Part shown: piece after piece, positions 1 to 9,746 of the stretch | Position numbering within the stretch: the stretch's first letter is position 1 | How the letters are laid out: each line of letters opens with the position of its first letter | Assembly (NCBI GenBank): GCA_950054485.1 | Contig: CATLPD010000003.1 | Coordinates: 186,001 to 250,000 of the forward strand | DNA length: 64,000 bases | Source of the DNA: an uncultured Alphaproteobacteria bacterium | GTDB lineage: Bacteria; Pseudomonadota; Alphaproteobacteria; Micavibrionales; CSBR16-224 | Direction of reading: 5' to 3' | Made by a program: the position numbers and the translations under genes | The notes under the pieces: generated by a model | The model's input: only the letters and a program-made list of their open reading frames with translations | The model's database searches: none | What the model was told of the DNA's origin: nothing

Positions 1-325
1 GGCCTGCGGTTGCCATGATTTTATCGCCGACTTCAGGTTTATCGGTAGAGCATAATTTATAAGTATATTCGTGACCTGTCTGAAGGCCTTTACAGAAAAA
101 GCTGTTACTGTGCACGTCAGTCAAAAGCAATGTAAGACGGGTATAGATTTCATTAAACTGGCTGGGAGTTTCTTCATAGTGTGCATTCAGCCATTTTTCG
201 ACCTTAAGAACCTGACCCGAAATCGCGCATGTCTCTGTGCCTGTGCCATCAACGATTGTTTCAGTTTCTGCAAAGGCAAAACTTATCCCGGCCAGTAAAA
301 TCAAAAATGAGAAGAGCAAGCGCAT
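1..325 (-). CDS. Secreted protein of unknown function, 3' end beyond the window
   Basis: The reverse strand reads from an ATG at 325 without a stop to the window edge, giving about 108 residues. It opens with a clear Sec signal peptide (MRLLFSFLILLAGISFAFA, likely cleaved before ETET), so the product is exported. The mature part holds four cysteines (near TCAI, FFCKG, KLCS), which could pair in the periplasm. I do not recognise the family. The start lies 10 nt downstream of the smc stop codon, so it is probably the last gene of the dsbA-like/smc transcript. The function is unknown; only the export signal is firm. Confidence 0.6.
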   Translation of the reverse strand, partial: MRLLFSFLILLAGISFAFAETETIVDGTGTETCAISGQVLKVEKWLNAHYEETPSQFNEIYTRLTLLLTDVHSNSFFCKGLQTGHEYTYKLCSTDKPEVGDKIMATAG

Positions 326-335
326 GTGATGACCC

Positions 336-3300
336 TTACGCAGCGATGGCATCTTCAAACATGTCAGGTTGTGACATATCAACAGATACCAATTGCGAGA
401 CCCCACGTTCGGACATCGTCACGCCATACAGGCGATCCATCCGCGCCATTGTCATGCGGTGGTGGGTAATGACGATAAAACGTGTATCGCCTTCGGCGGC
501 CATTTTCTCGAGTAGTGTGCATACGCGATCAACGTTACTGTCATCGAGCGGCGCGTCAATCTCGTCCAATACGCAAATCGGTGCGGGGTTTGTCAGGAAC
601 ATCGCAAAAATCAGCGCGATCGATGTCAATGTCTGCTCCCCACCCGAGAAGAGCGACAAGACCTGACACTTTTTGCCCGGTGGCTGTGCATAAATCTCAA
701 GGCCTGAATTCAGCGGATCATCAGCATCGGTAAGCTCCAGGTAGGCCTGACCGCCACCAAACAAGAGGCTGAACAGCTCGCCAAAGCTTTTGTTTACCGT
801 ATCGAATGCTGCAACCAGACGCTCGCGCGCTTCGCGGTTGAGCTTATTGATGCCTTGACGAAGGCGTGTAATTGCGGCCACCAGATCATCGCGCTCAGTG
901 GACATTGTATCCATTTGTGTGATCAGTTCTTGGCTTTCAACTTCAGCACGCAGGTTCACAGGGCCCATATTTTCACGCTCGCGTTGCAGGCGATCTAATC
1001 GACTTTGCAGTTTTTCAATATTGCCATCGATATTTTCGGCGTCCAGTTCAACCTTGGATAATAACTGGTGGGCAGCGCAATCGAATTTCTCTTCGATTTG
1101 TAAATCAAGCGTTTCCAAAGCCTGTTTCGTTGTGCTGACACCGGCCTGTGCAAGCGCACGGTTTTCACGCGCGTCGGCCAGTTCGTTTTCTGCTTTTTTC
1201 AGGGCTTGCTGATGCTCGCGATTTTCAGCTTCAGCCTCGGCCAATTTATCGGCGGCAACATCACGCGCCGTTTCCGCATCAGAAATCTGATCACGTAAAG
1301 TATCTTTTTGCGTTTTGATTTCGGTTGGCTTGACGTTCAGCGCCTGCAGATTTTTTTCTGCATCTGTCATGCGTTCGTTTAATTCTTCAACGCGTGTTTC
1401 AGATTGCGCGCGGCGGGCTGTCCAGCTTTCAATATCATTGCCAAGGTTGGCAATACGACTGTCGCGCATTTCTTTTTCGCGGACAATGCGGTTCAGCTCG
1501 GACTGTAAATCCAGTAATGTGCTGCGCTCGGCGGTTAGCTCTTCGCGCAATTCAACCAGTTTTTCGCGCGCGCTGTCATCTTCGGGCAGGGCCTTCAGAT
1601 CAGCCAGATAGGTTTTCAAATCTGTTTTATATGTATCGATCGCACTTTCGGTTGTTTCAATTTCAACAGACATGCGTGACAGGCTTTCTGTCATTTTTGA
1701 TGTATCGCGTTTTAACTGATCAAGATCGCGGCGGGTTTCTTCCAAATCGCTTTCAGCTGTCTGCAGCTTAGTACGTGCCTCGCGAATTTTCTCGTCAAGG
1801 TCGCCGCGTTTTTTGCGGCATTTTTCCAGCTCTTCTTCGGTCTTCTTCAATGTGATCGCAGCTGTTTCCAAATCGCTTTGCATATCTTTCAGGCGGTTGC
1901 GCTGTTCAAGACGTTGCGCCGATGGCAGCACCGCATCATCGCGGATCGAAAGACCATCCCAACGGACAGCCGCGCCGTCACGTGTAACCAGACACTGACC
2001 GGGTTTCAAATCGGACATCAGTTTGCGCGCCTGATCACCTGTATCAACAACGCCAATCAGTGAGAGGCAACGTTGCAGGGCAGGGGGCGCATCGACCAGA
2101 TCAAGCAGAGGACTCGCCCCTTTTGGTAGAGAAGGCGCATCACTATAAGCAGGCAATTCATGCCAATGGATCGGCGCATCTTCATTCAGCGCCGCCTGCA
2201 AATCATCACCGAGTGCAGCAGCGAGTGCTTTTTCAAAGCCGCCTTCAACAGTCAGTGAGTCTATTACGGGCGGATAATCTTCAGCCTCGTCATCATATAA
2301 TAATGTGCGAAGGGTATCCGCCTCGGCATTCAATTTTGTGAAACGTTGCTGTGCAGACTGATGGCTTTCAAGGGCATTTTCAACTGCGTCTTCAGCTTCG
2401 GCTTTTTCAGTTTCCAGTTTCTGACGCTGGTCACGCAATTTTGTATAGATCGCAATTTGCGATTCAACGTCCGATTCAAGTTTGCCGATCTTTTCCTGTT
2501 CAGGTGTTGATGATAGCAACTCATCTTTTTGTGATTTCAGGTCAATCAGTTTTTCCTGTGCGCGCTCCAGCGAACGCTCGGCCGTTTCAATCTGGTTTTC
2601 CAATGTGCGGCGACGTGCGGCGCGGTCGGCGTTTTCTTCGGTCAGAGCGGATACGCGCTCTTCCAGTTTTGTGACGGCAGCCTGTTTTGTTTCCTGTTTG
2701 GCGCCGATGTCATTCATCTGTTCTGTATGATCTTCGGGCGCGTCATTTAATTCAGCCAATTCCGATTTCAATTTTGAAATGGTTTCTACGGCTTCAGAAT
2801 CCAGCTGCTTTTCACGATCCAGATCGGTTTTAATTTGCATCAGCTGTGATGTCGTGCGCGCAGTTTCTTCTTCCAGACGCTGTTCTTCGGCTTCCAGCTG
2901 ACCGTATGTAATACGAAGGTGCTGAAGTTTTGCAGCGGCCTCGGCTTCGGCCTTGCGAAGGTCTGGTAAGATCGATGTTTCGTCTGTTTGCTCTGCTGTT
3001 TTGCTTGTCACTACGACTGTCAAATTGCGTACAACCTGTTCAGCAGTATCGAATGCTTCGCGTGCGGTCAGGGCGGCGGTTTCAGCCTCCTGATACTTCA
3101 GGAATAAAAGTGATGCTTCTGTTTTTTGAATGTCTGTGCTGATGTTGCGATAACGGGCTGCCTGACGGGCCTGTTTTTTCAATCCGCCCAGTTGTGCGTC
3201 CATTTGCCCCAAAACATCTTCAACACGGGTCAGGTTTGTTTCGGCAGCACGCAGTTTTAATTCAGCCTCGTGACGGCGGGCGTGAAGACCTGAAATACCG

Positions 3301-3806
3301 GCGGCTTCTTCCAAGATTAAACGGCGCTGTGTCGGCTTGGCATTGATCAAATCGGCGACGCGACCCTGAGAAACAAGTGCAGGCGAGTTCGCCCCAATGG
3401 AGACATCAGCAAATAAAAGCTGAACATCTTTCGCGCGGACGTTTTTACCATTGACCTTATAGCTTGACCCTTTGTCACGTTCGATGCGACGAACGATTTC
3501 CAGCTCGTCCGAATCATTCAGCTCGGCAGGGGCTTCGCGTTTTGAATTATCAAGATGTAAAGTGACTTCGGCAATGTTGCGGGCAGGGCGGCGGTCGGTT
3601 CCGTTAAAGATTACGTCTTCCATGCCGGACCCGCGCATGCGTTTTGCGGAGGTTTCACCCATGACCCAGCGCAGTGCCTCGACCAGATTCGATTTACCAC
3701 ACCCGTTCGGGCCGATAATTCCCGTTAGGCCTTTACCGATTTCAAGATCGGTTGCCTCGACAAAAGATTTAAATCCCGTCAAACGTAATTTATTAAATTG
3801 TACCAA
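336..3806 (-). CDS. smc: Chromosome segregation protein SMC
   Basis: This is the core ATPase of the condensin-like SMC complex, which compacts and segregates the chromosome in the cytoplasm. The 1156-residue length is typical. The N-terminal head carries the Walker A motif GPNGCGKSNLVEA (about residues 32-44). Two long Glu/Lys/Arg-rich coiled coils flank a hinge at about 500-640. The C-terminal head has the ABC signature FSGGEQ and Walker B CVLDEIDAPLDD. The start is a TTG: MVQFNKLRLTGFKSF matches the usual SMC N-terminus, and GGAGG lies about 10 nt upstream. It sits 31 nt after the DsbA-like gene, a common pairing in alphaproteobacteria. Partner genes scpA and scpB are not in the window. Confidence 0.97.
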   Translation of the reverse strand: MVQFNKLRLTGFKSFVEATDLEIGKGLTGIIGPNGCGKSNLVEALRWVMGETSAKRMRGSGMEDVIFNGTDRRPARNIAEVTLHLDNSKREAPAELNDSDELEIVRRIERDKGSSYKVNGKNVRAKDVQLLFADVSIGANSPALVSQGRVADLINAKPTQRRLILEEAAGISGLHARRHEAELKLRAAETNLTRVEDVLGQMDAQLGGLKKQARQAARYRNISTDIQKTEASLLFLKYQEAETAALTAREAFDTAEQVVRNLTVVVTSKTAEQTDETSILPDLRKAEAEAAAKLQHLRITYGQLEAEEQRLEEETARTTSQLMQIKTDLDREKQLDSEAVETISKLKSELAELNDAPEDHTEQMNDIGAKQETKQAAVTKLEERVSALTEENADRAARRRTLENQIETAERSLERAQEKLIDLKSQKDELLSSTPEQEKIGKLESDVESQIAIYTKLRDQRQKLETEKAEAEDAVENALESHQSAQQRFTKLNAEADTLRTLLYDDEAEDYPPVIDSLTVEGGFEKALAAALGDDLQAALNEDAPIHWHELPAYSDAPSLPKGASPLLDLVDAPPALQRCLSLIGVVDTGDQARKLMSDLKPGQCLVTRDGAAVRWDGLSIRDDAVLPSAQRLEQRNRLKDMQSDLETAAITLKKTEEELEKCRKKRGDLDEKIREARTKLQTAESDLEETRRDLDQLKRDTSKMTESLSRMSVEIETTESAIDTYKTDLKTYLADLKALPEDDSAREKLVELREELTAERSTLLDLQSELNRIVREKEMRDSRIANLGNDIESWTARRAQSETRVEELNERMTDAEKNLQALNVKPTEIKTQKDTLRDQISDAETARDVAADKLAEAEAENREHQQALKKAENELADARENRALAQAGVSTTKQALETLDLQIEEKFDCAAHQLLSKVELDAENIDGNIEKLQSRLDRLQRERENMGPVNLRAEVESQELITQMDTMSTERDDLVAAITRLRQGINKLNREARERLVAAFDTVNKSFGELFSLLFGGGQAYLELTDADDPLNSGLEIYAQPPGKKCQVLSLFSGGEQTLTSIALIFAMFLTNPAPICVLDEIDAPLDDSNVDRVCTLLEKMAAEGDTRFIVITHHRMTMARMDRLYGVTMSERGVSQLVSVDMSQPDMFEDAIAA

Positions 3807-3837
3807 TGTGCTCTAGCCTCCCCAGATCAGCGGTAAA

Positions 3838-4638
3838 TTAAAGGCCGCTGATGATTTTTCTAAAGCCCTCTACATCCGTTACACCGCTTTGAACATGCGC
3901 CCCGTCGTTAAATACGAAACTTGGGGTCGAGTTCAATTCATATGTTTTTGTCGCATTCTGGCGGCCTTCCAACAGGGCCGTTTCCAGCTCTTTATTGCTT
4001 AGGCACGCTTCCATGCGGGCATCGCTGATACCGGCCAGCTTACCCATTTTTGTCATGGCATCAATCGGATCATCCGCACCCACCCAGCGGCGCTGGTTTG
4101 CGAATAAGACTTCCAAAAGGCCAAAGAATTTATCTGCAGGTGCGCAGCGCGCCATCATCGATGCGCGCAGGGCCACACCATCCAGCGGAAATTCGCGGAA
4201 GATAAACTTAACTTCGCCTGTTTCAATCAGCTCTTTTTTAATGGCTGGCAGGTGATCGTTGTGGAAATTCGCACAGTGACTGCATGTCATTGACGCATAT
4301 TCAACAACTGTAACAGGGGCATCAGGGTTACCCAAAACGCGGTCCTGCATCAGGGCATCAACATCGATATCTGTATCAGACATTGTTGTGATTGTTGTTG
4401 AGCTTTCAATGACGACGGTTTCGCTGCCCGCTGTCATGGCGGCTTCGGCTTCGGCCTCTGTTTCAGCCAATACAGGCTCGGCCGGAATTTCAGTTGCAGT
4501 TGTTGTCGTTGTTACGCTTTCGGTAACGGTTACTTCGTCAGCTTGTCCGTTCGAAAAAAACGCAACAGACAAAACGATCACAATTAAACCTAATACGATA
4601 AGCCCGCCGGCTGTCTTTACGACACCTGATTTATTCAT
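3838..4638 (-). CDS. DsbA-family thiol:disulfide protein, membrane anchored
   Basis: This 266-residue protein should act in the periplasm as a disulfide oxidoreductase. An N-terminal membrane segment (about residues 8-28) is followed by a low-complexity Thr/Glu/Ala linker (about 35-90) and a thioredoxin-fold domain. The active site is CSHC (C119, C122) in the context YASMTCSHCANFH, and a cis-proline type STPSF lies near the C-terminus. This matches the DsbA-like thioredoxin_4 proteins often encoded next to smc in alphaproteobacteria. An AAGGGA ribosome site precedes the ATG. A promoter with an inverted repeat inside it lies upstream (4670-4699). The linker resembles a spacer that holds the domain away from the membrane. 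The substrate is unknown. Confidence 0.88.
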   Translation of the reverse strand: MNKSGVVKTAGGLIVLGLIVIVLSVAFFSNGQADEVTVTESVTTTTTATEIPAEPVLAETEAEAEAAMTAGSETVVIESSTTITTMSDTDIDVDALMQDRVLGNPDAPVTVVEYASMTCSHCANFHNDHLPAIKKELIETGEVKFIFREFPLDGVALRASMMARCAPADKFFGLLEVLFANQRRWVGADDPIDAMTKMGKLAGISDARMEACLSNKELETALLEGRQNATKTYELNSTPSFVFNDGAHVQSGVTDVEGFRKIISGL

Positions 4639-4669
4639 TTGAATATCCCTTCGATTTTGATTTGTTCAC

Positions 4670-4699
4670 AGTATATGCAAAAGTTAACGGCTTTTGCAA
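4670..4699 (-). promoter_or_regulatory. Promoter of the dsbA-like/smc operon with an operator-like inverted repeat
   Basis: On the minus strand TTGCAA (4699-4694) and TATACT (4675-4670) are separated by 18 nt. A perfect 8-bp inverted repeat, TGCAAAAG / CTTTTGCA with a 7-nt centre (4676-4698), covers the spacer and part of the -35. A protein bound there would block polymerase, so it is a candidate operator. No regulator gene is adjacent. Confidence 0.5.
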
Positions 4700-4766
4700 C
4701 TGATTTTTTGCTTGATAGATCAGGCCAAAGGCCAGACAATAGCTGAGAAATAAGATAAAGGTCACA

Positions 4767-5585
4767 ATGAAACTCTCTTTCCTTAAAATGCACGGTCTTG
4801 GTAACGACTTTATGGTCATTGATACGCGCCATCAGGTCGTATCCCTTGACAGCCGCATGATCCAGAAATGGGGTGACCGCCGCACGGGAATCGGGTTTGA
4901 CCAATTGGTCCTGATCGAGGAGCCCGAAAATGAAAAGGCCGACGTCTTTATGCGTATCCGTAATCGGAACGGTTCAATTGCCGAGACCTGCGGCAATGCC
5001 CTGCGCTGTATTGCGATGCTGATCTGTAACGAGACGGGCAAAGACACATGCGTCATTGAAACGGTTGTCGGGCTGGCAACCGCGGAAAAACACGGTGATG
5101 TCTATAAAATCAATATGGGTAAACCCAGATTCGATTGGCAATCGATTCCCCTGTCTGCCGAAATGGATACGGCCGCGCTGAATATCTGTGACGGCCCGCT
5201 GGAACACCCGATGGCTGTGAATGTCGGCAACCCGCATGCGGTTTTCTTTGTCGATAACGTGCAGGATATCGATTTGTCGGACGTTGGCCCGCGCATCGAG
5301 GAACATACCTATTTCCCCGAAAAGACAAACGTTGAAATCGCGCAAGTCATGGATGATGCGAATATCCGCATGCGTGTTTGGGAACGCGGAACGGGCATAA
5401 CCGGTGCCTGCGGAACGGGTGCGGCAGCTGTTATGGCGGCAGCCGTGACCAAGGATTTGGCATCGCGCACCTGCGATATTCATCTGGATGGCGGTGTTTT
5501 GCATTTCGAATGGGATCAGGCCAGCGGAGATTTATTTATGGCGGGGCCTGCAGAACTGTCCTTCCGTGCGGAGGTTGAGGTTTGA
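4767..5585 (+). CDS. dapF: Diaminopimelate epimerase
   Basis: DapF converts LL-diaminopimelate to meso-diaminopimelate, the last step before lysine and the source of the peptidoglycan cross-link residue. The 272-residue length is normal. The two catalytic cysteines are visible: C75 in AETCGNALRC and C215 in TGACGTGAAA. The N-terminal KMHGLGNDFMVID is the family signature. An AAGG ribosome site precedes the ATG at 4767. It diverges from the dsbA-like gene across a 128-bp intergenic region, and its stop overlaps the start of the next ORF by 4 nt. Confidence 0.97.
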   Translation: MKLSFLKMHGLGNDFMVIDTRHQVVSLDSRMIQKWGDRRTGIGFDQLVLIEEPENEKADVFMRIRNRNGSIAETCGNALRCIAMLICNETGKDTCVIETVVGLATAEKHGDVYKINMGKPRFDWQSIPLSAEMDTAALNICDGPLEHPMAVNVGNPHAVFFVDNVQDIDLSDVGPRIEEHTYFPEKTNVEIAQVMDDANIRMRVWERGTGITGACGTGAAAVMAAAVTKDLASRTCDIHLDGGVLHFEWDQASGDLFMAGPAELSFRAEVEV

Positions 5586-6052
5586 ATGTAACAAAAAACA
5601 TCATACTTAAGACTTTTTCAGAACAGCTATTATTTATAATAACCTTTCTGCCTTTTCTCATCTTTTACGTTCCGTTACTTCTTTTTTTCAGTTTCATGTC
5701 ACTAGCTACAACCATTATTGCCTTTTTTATGGGCATATTAGAGGGGCGACTCCCTTTCGATTTCTATGTTTTGTATTTTTTATCGTTTTTTGTGTTTTGT
5801 TTTCTAGGCGGCTGGGCGGTATTCAAAATTTTTACTAAAGATCAACTTAGCAAATTAGAAAATATTTTTTTATTTCTCGGTATTGTATCGTACATGCAAA
5901 TGATAGGTCGTTTCATTGAAATTAACCAACTTGAGATGCTTGCAAATAATGCTGTTTATTTTTGGTATTTTTTAGTTTACCCGACATTCTTAGCTACTTT
6001 CGCCACTATATTTCTAATAATCAGCAATTTTGATAGAAAGAATGTGGCTTAA
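5582..6052 (+). CDS. Small AT-rich membrane protein, unrecognised
   Basis: This 156-residue ORF has four strongly hydrophobic segments (about residues 14-50, 60-82, 92-112 and 120-148) and no motif I recognise. It starts with TTG overlapping the dapF stop by 4 nt, with GGAGG seven nt upstream at 5570-5574, which suggests translational coupling. The base composition is clearly more AT-rich than dapF and mtaB on either side, with many Phe, Ile and Leu codons, so it may be a recent insertion or a weakly constrained gene. I would call it an inner-membrane protein of unknown function. Confidence 0.6.
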   Translation: MNVTKNIILKTFSEQLLFIITFLPFLIFYVPLLLFFSFMSLATTIIAFFMGILEGRLPFDFYVLYFLSFFVFCFLGGWAVFKIFTKDQLSKLENIFLFLGIVSYMQMIGRFIEINQLEMLANNAVYFWYFLVYPTFLATFATIFLIISNFDRKNVA

Positions 6053-6063
6053 AAATTAAAATT

Positions 6064-6077
6064 GTGTTACATAACAC
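6064..6077. promoter_or_regulatory. Palindrome GTGTTACATAACAC just before mtaB
   Basis: A perfect 6-2-6 inverted repeat ends 3 nt before the mtaB ATG. No Shine-Dalgarno sequence is visible there. It could be a regulator site or a small hairpin affecting translation; nothing in the window identifies a binding protein. Confidence 0.35.
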
Positions 6078-6080
6078 CCC

Positions 6081-7360
6081 ATGACAACGACGGCAGACAT
6101 AATCGATAAGACGGAAGACAAGGATGTCGAACTGGTGACCTTCGGGTGCCGGCTGAATATCTATGAATCCGAAGTCATGCGCACCCATGCCCGCGATGCG
6201 GGTATGCGCGATGCGATTATCTTTAATACCTGCGCTGTCACGAAACAGGCCGAGGCCGCAGCGCGCCACGCGATCCGCAAGGCACGACGCGAAAATCCGG
6301 ACAAGGAAATCATCGTCACGGGCTGCGCGGCGCAGATCAATCCCGATATGTTCGGCAAGATGAAAGAGGTTGACCGCATTATCGGCAACGATCTGAAATT
6401 AAAGGCCGAAAGCTGGGGCGGGGCGGCATCAAAAGACCGCATGAATGTGAATGATATTATGGCGGTTACAGAAACGGCGGGCCATCTGATCAGCGGGTTT
6501 GAAGGCCACGCGCGCGCCTTTGTTCAAGTGCAGAACGGTTGTGATCACCGCTGTACATTCTGCATTATTCCATACGGTCGTGGAAATTCCAGATCTGTGC
6601 CGATTGGGGAAATTGTGGCCCAAGTGCGCGAACTGGTTTCACAAGGCTATAAAGAAGTTGTTTTGACAGGCGTTGATGTCACATCCTACGGCCCCGATCT
6701 GCCGGGCAAGCCGACGCTGGGCCAGATGATGCGTCGCCTTTTGGCGCTGGTGCCTGAATTGCCGCGCCTTCGTCTCTCGTCCCTTGACCCTGTCGAAATT
6801 GATGAAGATATGTGGCTGTTGATTGAAAACGAACCGCGTTTGATGCCGCATTTGCATCTGAGTTTGCAGGCGGGCGATGACATGATCTTGAAACGCATGA
6901 AACGTCGCCATTTGCGTCAGGATGTCATTGATGTCTGCGCGAAAGCACGTCAATTGCGCCCCGATGTTGTCTTTGGCGCGGATATTATTGCGGGCTTTCC
7001 AACCGAAACCGACGAGATGTTCGAAAACACCCGTAAGATTGTTGAAGAATGCGATCTGACCTATTTACATGTTTTTCCGTACTCGGAACGTGAAGGCACA
7101 CCCGCCGCCAAAATGCCGCAGGTGGATCATAAATTGCGTAAGGATCGCGCCGCAATCCTGCGTGATCTGGGCGTAAAACAAATTGCAAAACGTCTTGATC
7201 AATATGTCGGGGCCGAGGTCGAAGTCCTGATCGAGAAAAATAATACAGGACATACGCCGCACTTCCTGCCCGTCAAGTTCCAGAAAGAACTTGCAGAAGG
7301 GCAACTTGTCAGGGCAAAATTACTGTCACACGATAACGAACGTATGATGGCAGAAGTTTT

Positions 7361-7364
<4 letters not shown>
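6081..7364 (+). CDS. mtaB: tRNA t6A37 methylthiotransferase MtaB
   Basis: MtaB is a radical-SAM enzyme that adds a methylthio group to t6A at position 37 of tRNAs decoding ANN codons. The 427-residue protein shows both iron-sulfur sites. The N-terminal cluster ligands are C23 (VTFGCRLNIYES), C51 (FNTCAVT) and C82 (VTGCAAQ). The radical-SAM triad is C154/C158/C161 (CDHRCTFC). The CR in the first motif and overall shape favour MtaB over MiaB or RimO. It overlaps ftsY by 4 nt (ATGA), so the two are probably co-transcribed. Confidence 0.93.
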
Positions 7365-8476
<1,112 letters not shown>

Positions 8477-8504
8477 AATTCTTTCAAAAAGTTGATTTTT
8501 CGGA

Positions 8505-8532
8505 TTGCGTTATTTCCATAGTGTGATACATA
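8505..8532 (+). promoter_or_regulatory. Candidate promoter placing +1 at the ATG of the SAM-protein gene
   Basis: TTGCGT (8505-8510), a 16-nt spacer, then TACATA (8527-8532). With the -10 taken as -12 to -7, +1 falls on 8539, the A of an ATG. No Shine-Dalgarno sequence precedes that ATG. Confidence 0.45.
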
Positions 8533-8538
8533 GTGTGT

Positions 8539-9273
8539 ATGACACAGACTCAGAAAATTGACAGGTACCCCTTTCAAACGTGGTACGAAAAAACATCCGT
8601 TTCCAATTCAGTTGACGAATGTGATATTTGCCAGAGCATTCTGGACAGCGATATCCAGATGGATGTTGCGAGCGCCTGGGCCGATTATAATGTCTATTAC
8701 GAAGCTGCCCATGCCGAAGATGCCATTGCCTATGTCGAAGATGGCGGCGATATTTTTAAATGGTCTAAACAACATTGGATGTTTAATTACGCCGATCTTT
8801 TACCGCAGGTTGAAAAGGACGAATTGATTAGCAGCTTTTCAGACAGAAAACGTTTTGTTCACATTGGCTGTGGTGCGCTGCCGTTTACAGGCATATTCTT
8901 TAGCAACAGTTTTGAAAAACTCTGTTTGATCGACTTTGATAGCGGGGCATGTGATTTGGCACGCCGTCTGGTTGAGGCGATGAATATCAAAAACGTTGAA
9001 ATTTGTAATATGAACGGCAAGGATTTCCCGTTTGAATCCGGTGATACGGTCATGATTGCCAGCATGGTTTTGGACAAGAGCGAAATTATTCAGGCGGCTT
9101 CAGATAATAAGGTTTCAAACCTGCTGCTGCGTTCTACCGACCAGCGTCCACGTGGTATATTTTATAACAAAGACCACAATATTTCGGCCACTTTGAATTA
9201 CAGCTTTAAAGGCCGCACATATCCGCCGCATGAAATCGGGAATGTTACCTATCTCTATAGATATAATCGCTAG
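8539..9273 (+). CDS. Nicotianamine-synthase-like SAM-dependent protein
   Basis: This 244-residue protein has a Rossmann-type SAM site, FVHIGCGALPFTGIF (mid-protein), followed by an acidic strand end LCLIDFD. The G-C-G-x-L-P-x-T pattern resembles the G-S-G-P-L-P-x-T motif of nicotianamine synthase and related opine-metallophore enzymes, rather than ordinary class I methyltransferases. The rest of the protein is not something I recognise, so the reaction is uncertain: aminobutyryl transfer or methylation are both possible. The start is chosen at ATG 8539, not the in-frame GTG at 8533, because the promoter above would place +1 there. No metallophore export or dehydrogenase gene is adjacent. Confidence 0.6.
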   Translation: MTQTQKIDRYPFQTWYEKTSVSNSVDECDICQSILDSDIQMDVASAWADYNVYYEAAHAEDAIAYVEDGGDIFKWSKQHWMFNYADLLPQVEKDELISSFSDRKRFVHIGCGALPFTGIFFSNSFEKLCLIDFDSGACDLARRLVEAMNIKNVEICNMNGKDFPFESGDTVMIASMVLDKSEIIQAASDNKVSNLLLRSTDQRPRGIFYNKDHNISATLNYSFKGRTYPPHEIGNVTYLYRYNR

Positions 9274-9275
9274 AT

Positions 9276-9722
9276 TTAACGCTTGAATTGCTTATAGGCG
9301 GTGCGGATCTGGTCAACAACCTGTTTCGGGTTATCCGGCGAATTGTCAGGCAATTGTTTGATAGCGCTGAAATAAAAGGCAACGCGCGGGCTGACATTTC
9401 GGCCTGCATAGGATTCGACTTTGTCGATATTTGCTTTGCTTAGCGTCATGTCAGTCGGCAGGCGCTTTTTAATCAGGCCAGATGTCATTTTATAGGCAAA
9501 GCCCGGCATGCCGCCAACAATACCAATTGCTTTATCCATCAGGTTGACAGCCAGTTCGGCAACGCCGGCCTTTACATCATCAGGCTCTTGATCGATGCGT
9601 TCGAACATATCAAGGAACAGGGGCTCGACTTCGTCCCAGCTTTTACCTTTAAACATCATTTTGCCATATGTTTCGGCTTCTTGTTTGTAGGCTTCAATTT
9701 TTTCGGCGCTGGATTGGGTCAT
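9276..9722 (-). CDS. Small helical protein, paralog of the upstream gene
   Basis: This 148-residue soluble protein has no signal peptide or membrane segment. Its C-terminal third (SPRVAFYFSAIKQLPDNSPDNP, shortened here) closely matches the next gene upstream on the same strand. Both also share the K-x-W-x-x-(V/I)-E-P-(L/I)-F motif near residues 28-36. It is downstream of its paralog by 24 nt, with a clear AAGGAG ribosome site in the gap, so the two form a small operon. The family is unknown to me. Its start and stop are clean, and the duplication supports it being real. Confidence 0.7.
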   Translation of the reverse strand: MTQSSAEKIEAYKQEAETYGKMMFKGKSWDEVEPLFLDMFERIDQEPDDVKAGVAELAVNLMDKAIGIVGGMPGFAYKMTSGLIKKRLPTDMTLSKANIDKVESYAGRNVSPRVAFYFSAIKQLPDNSPDNPKQVVDQIRTAYKQFKR

Positions 9723-9746
9723 TGTCTTACTCCTTATACACTGTAT

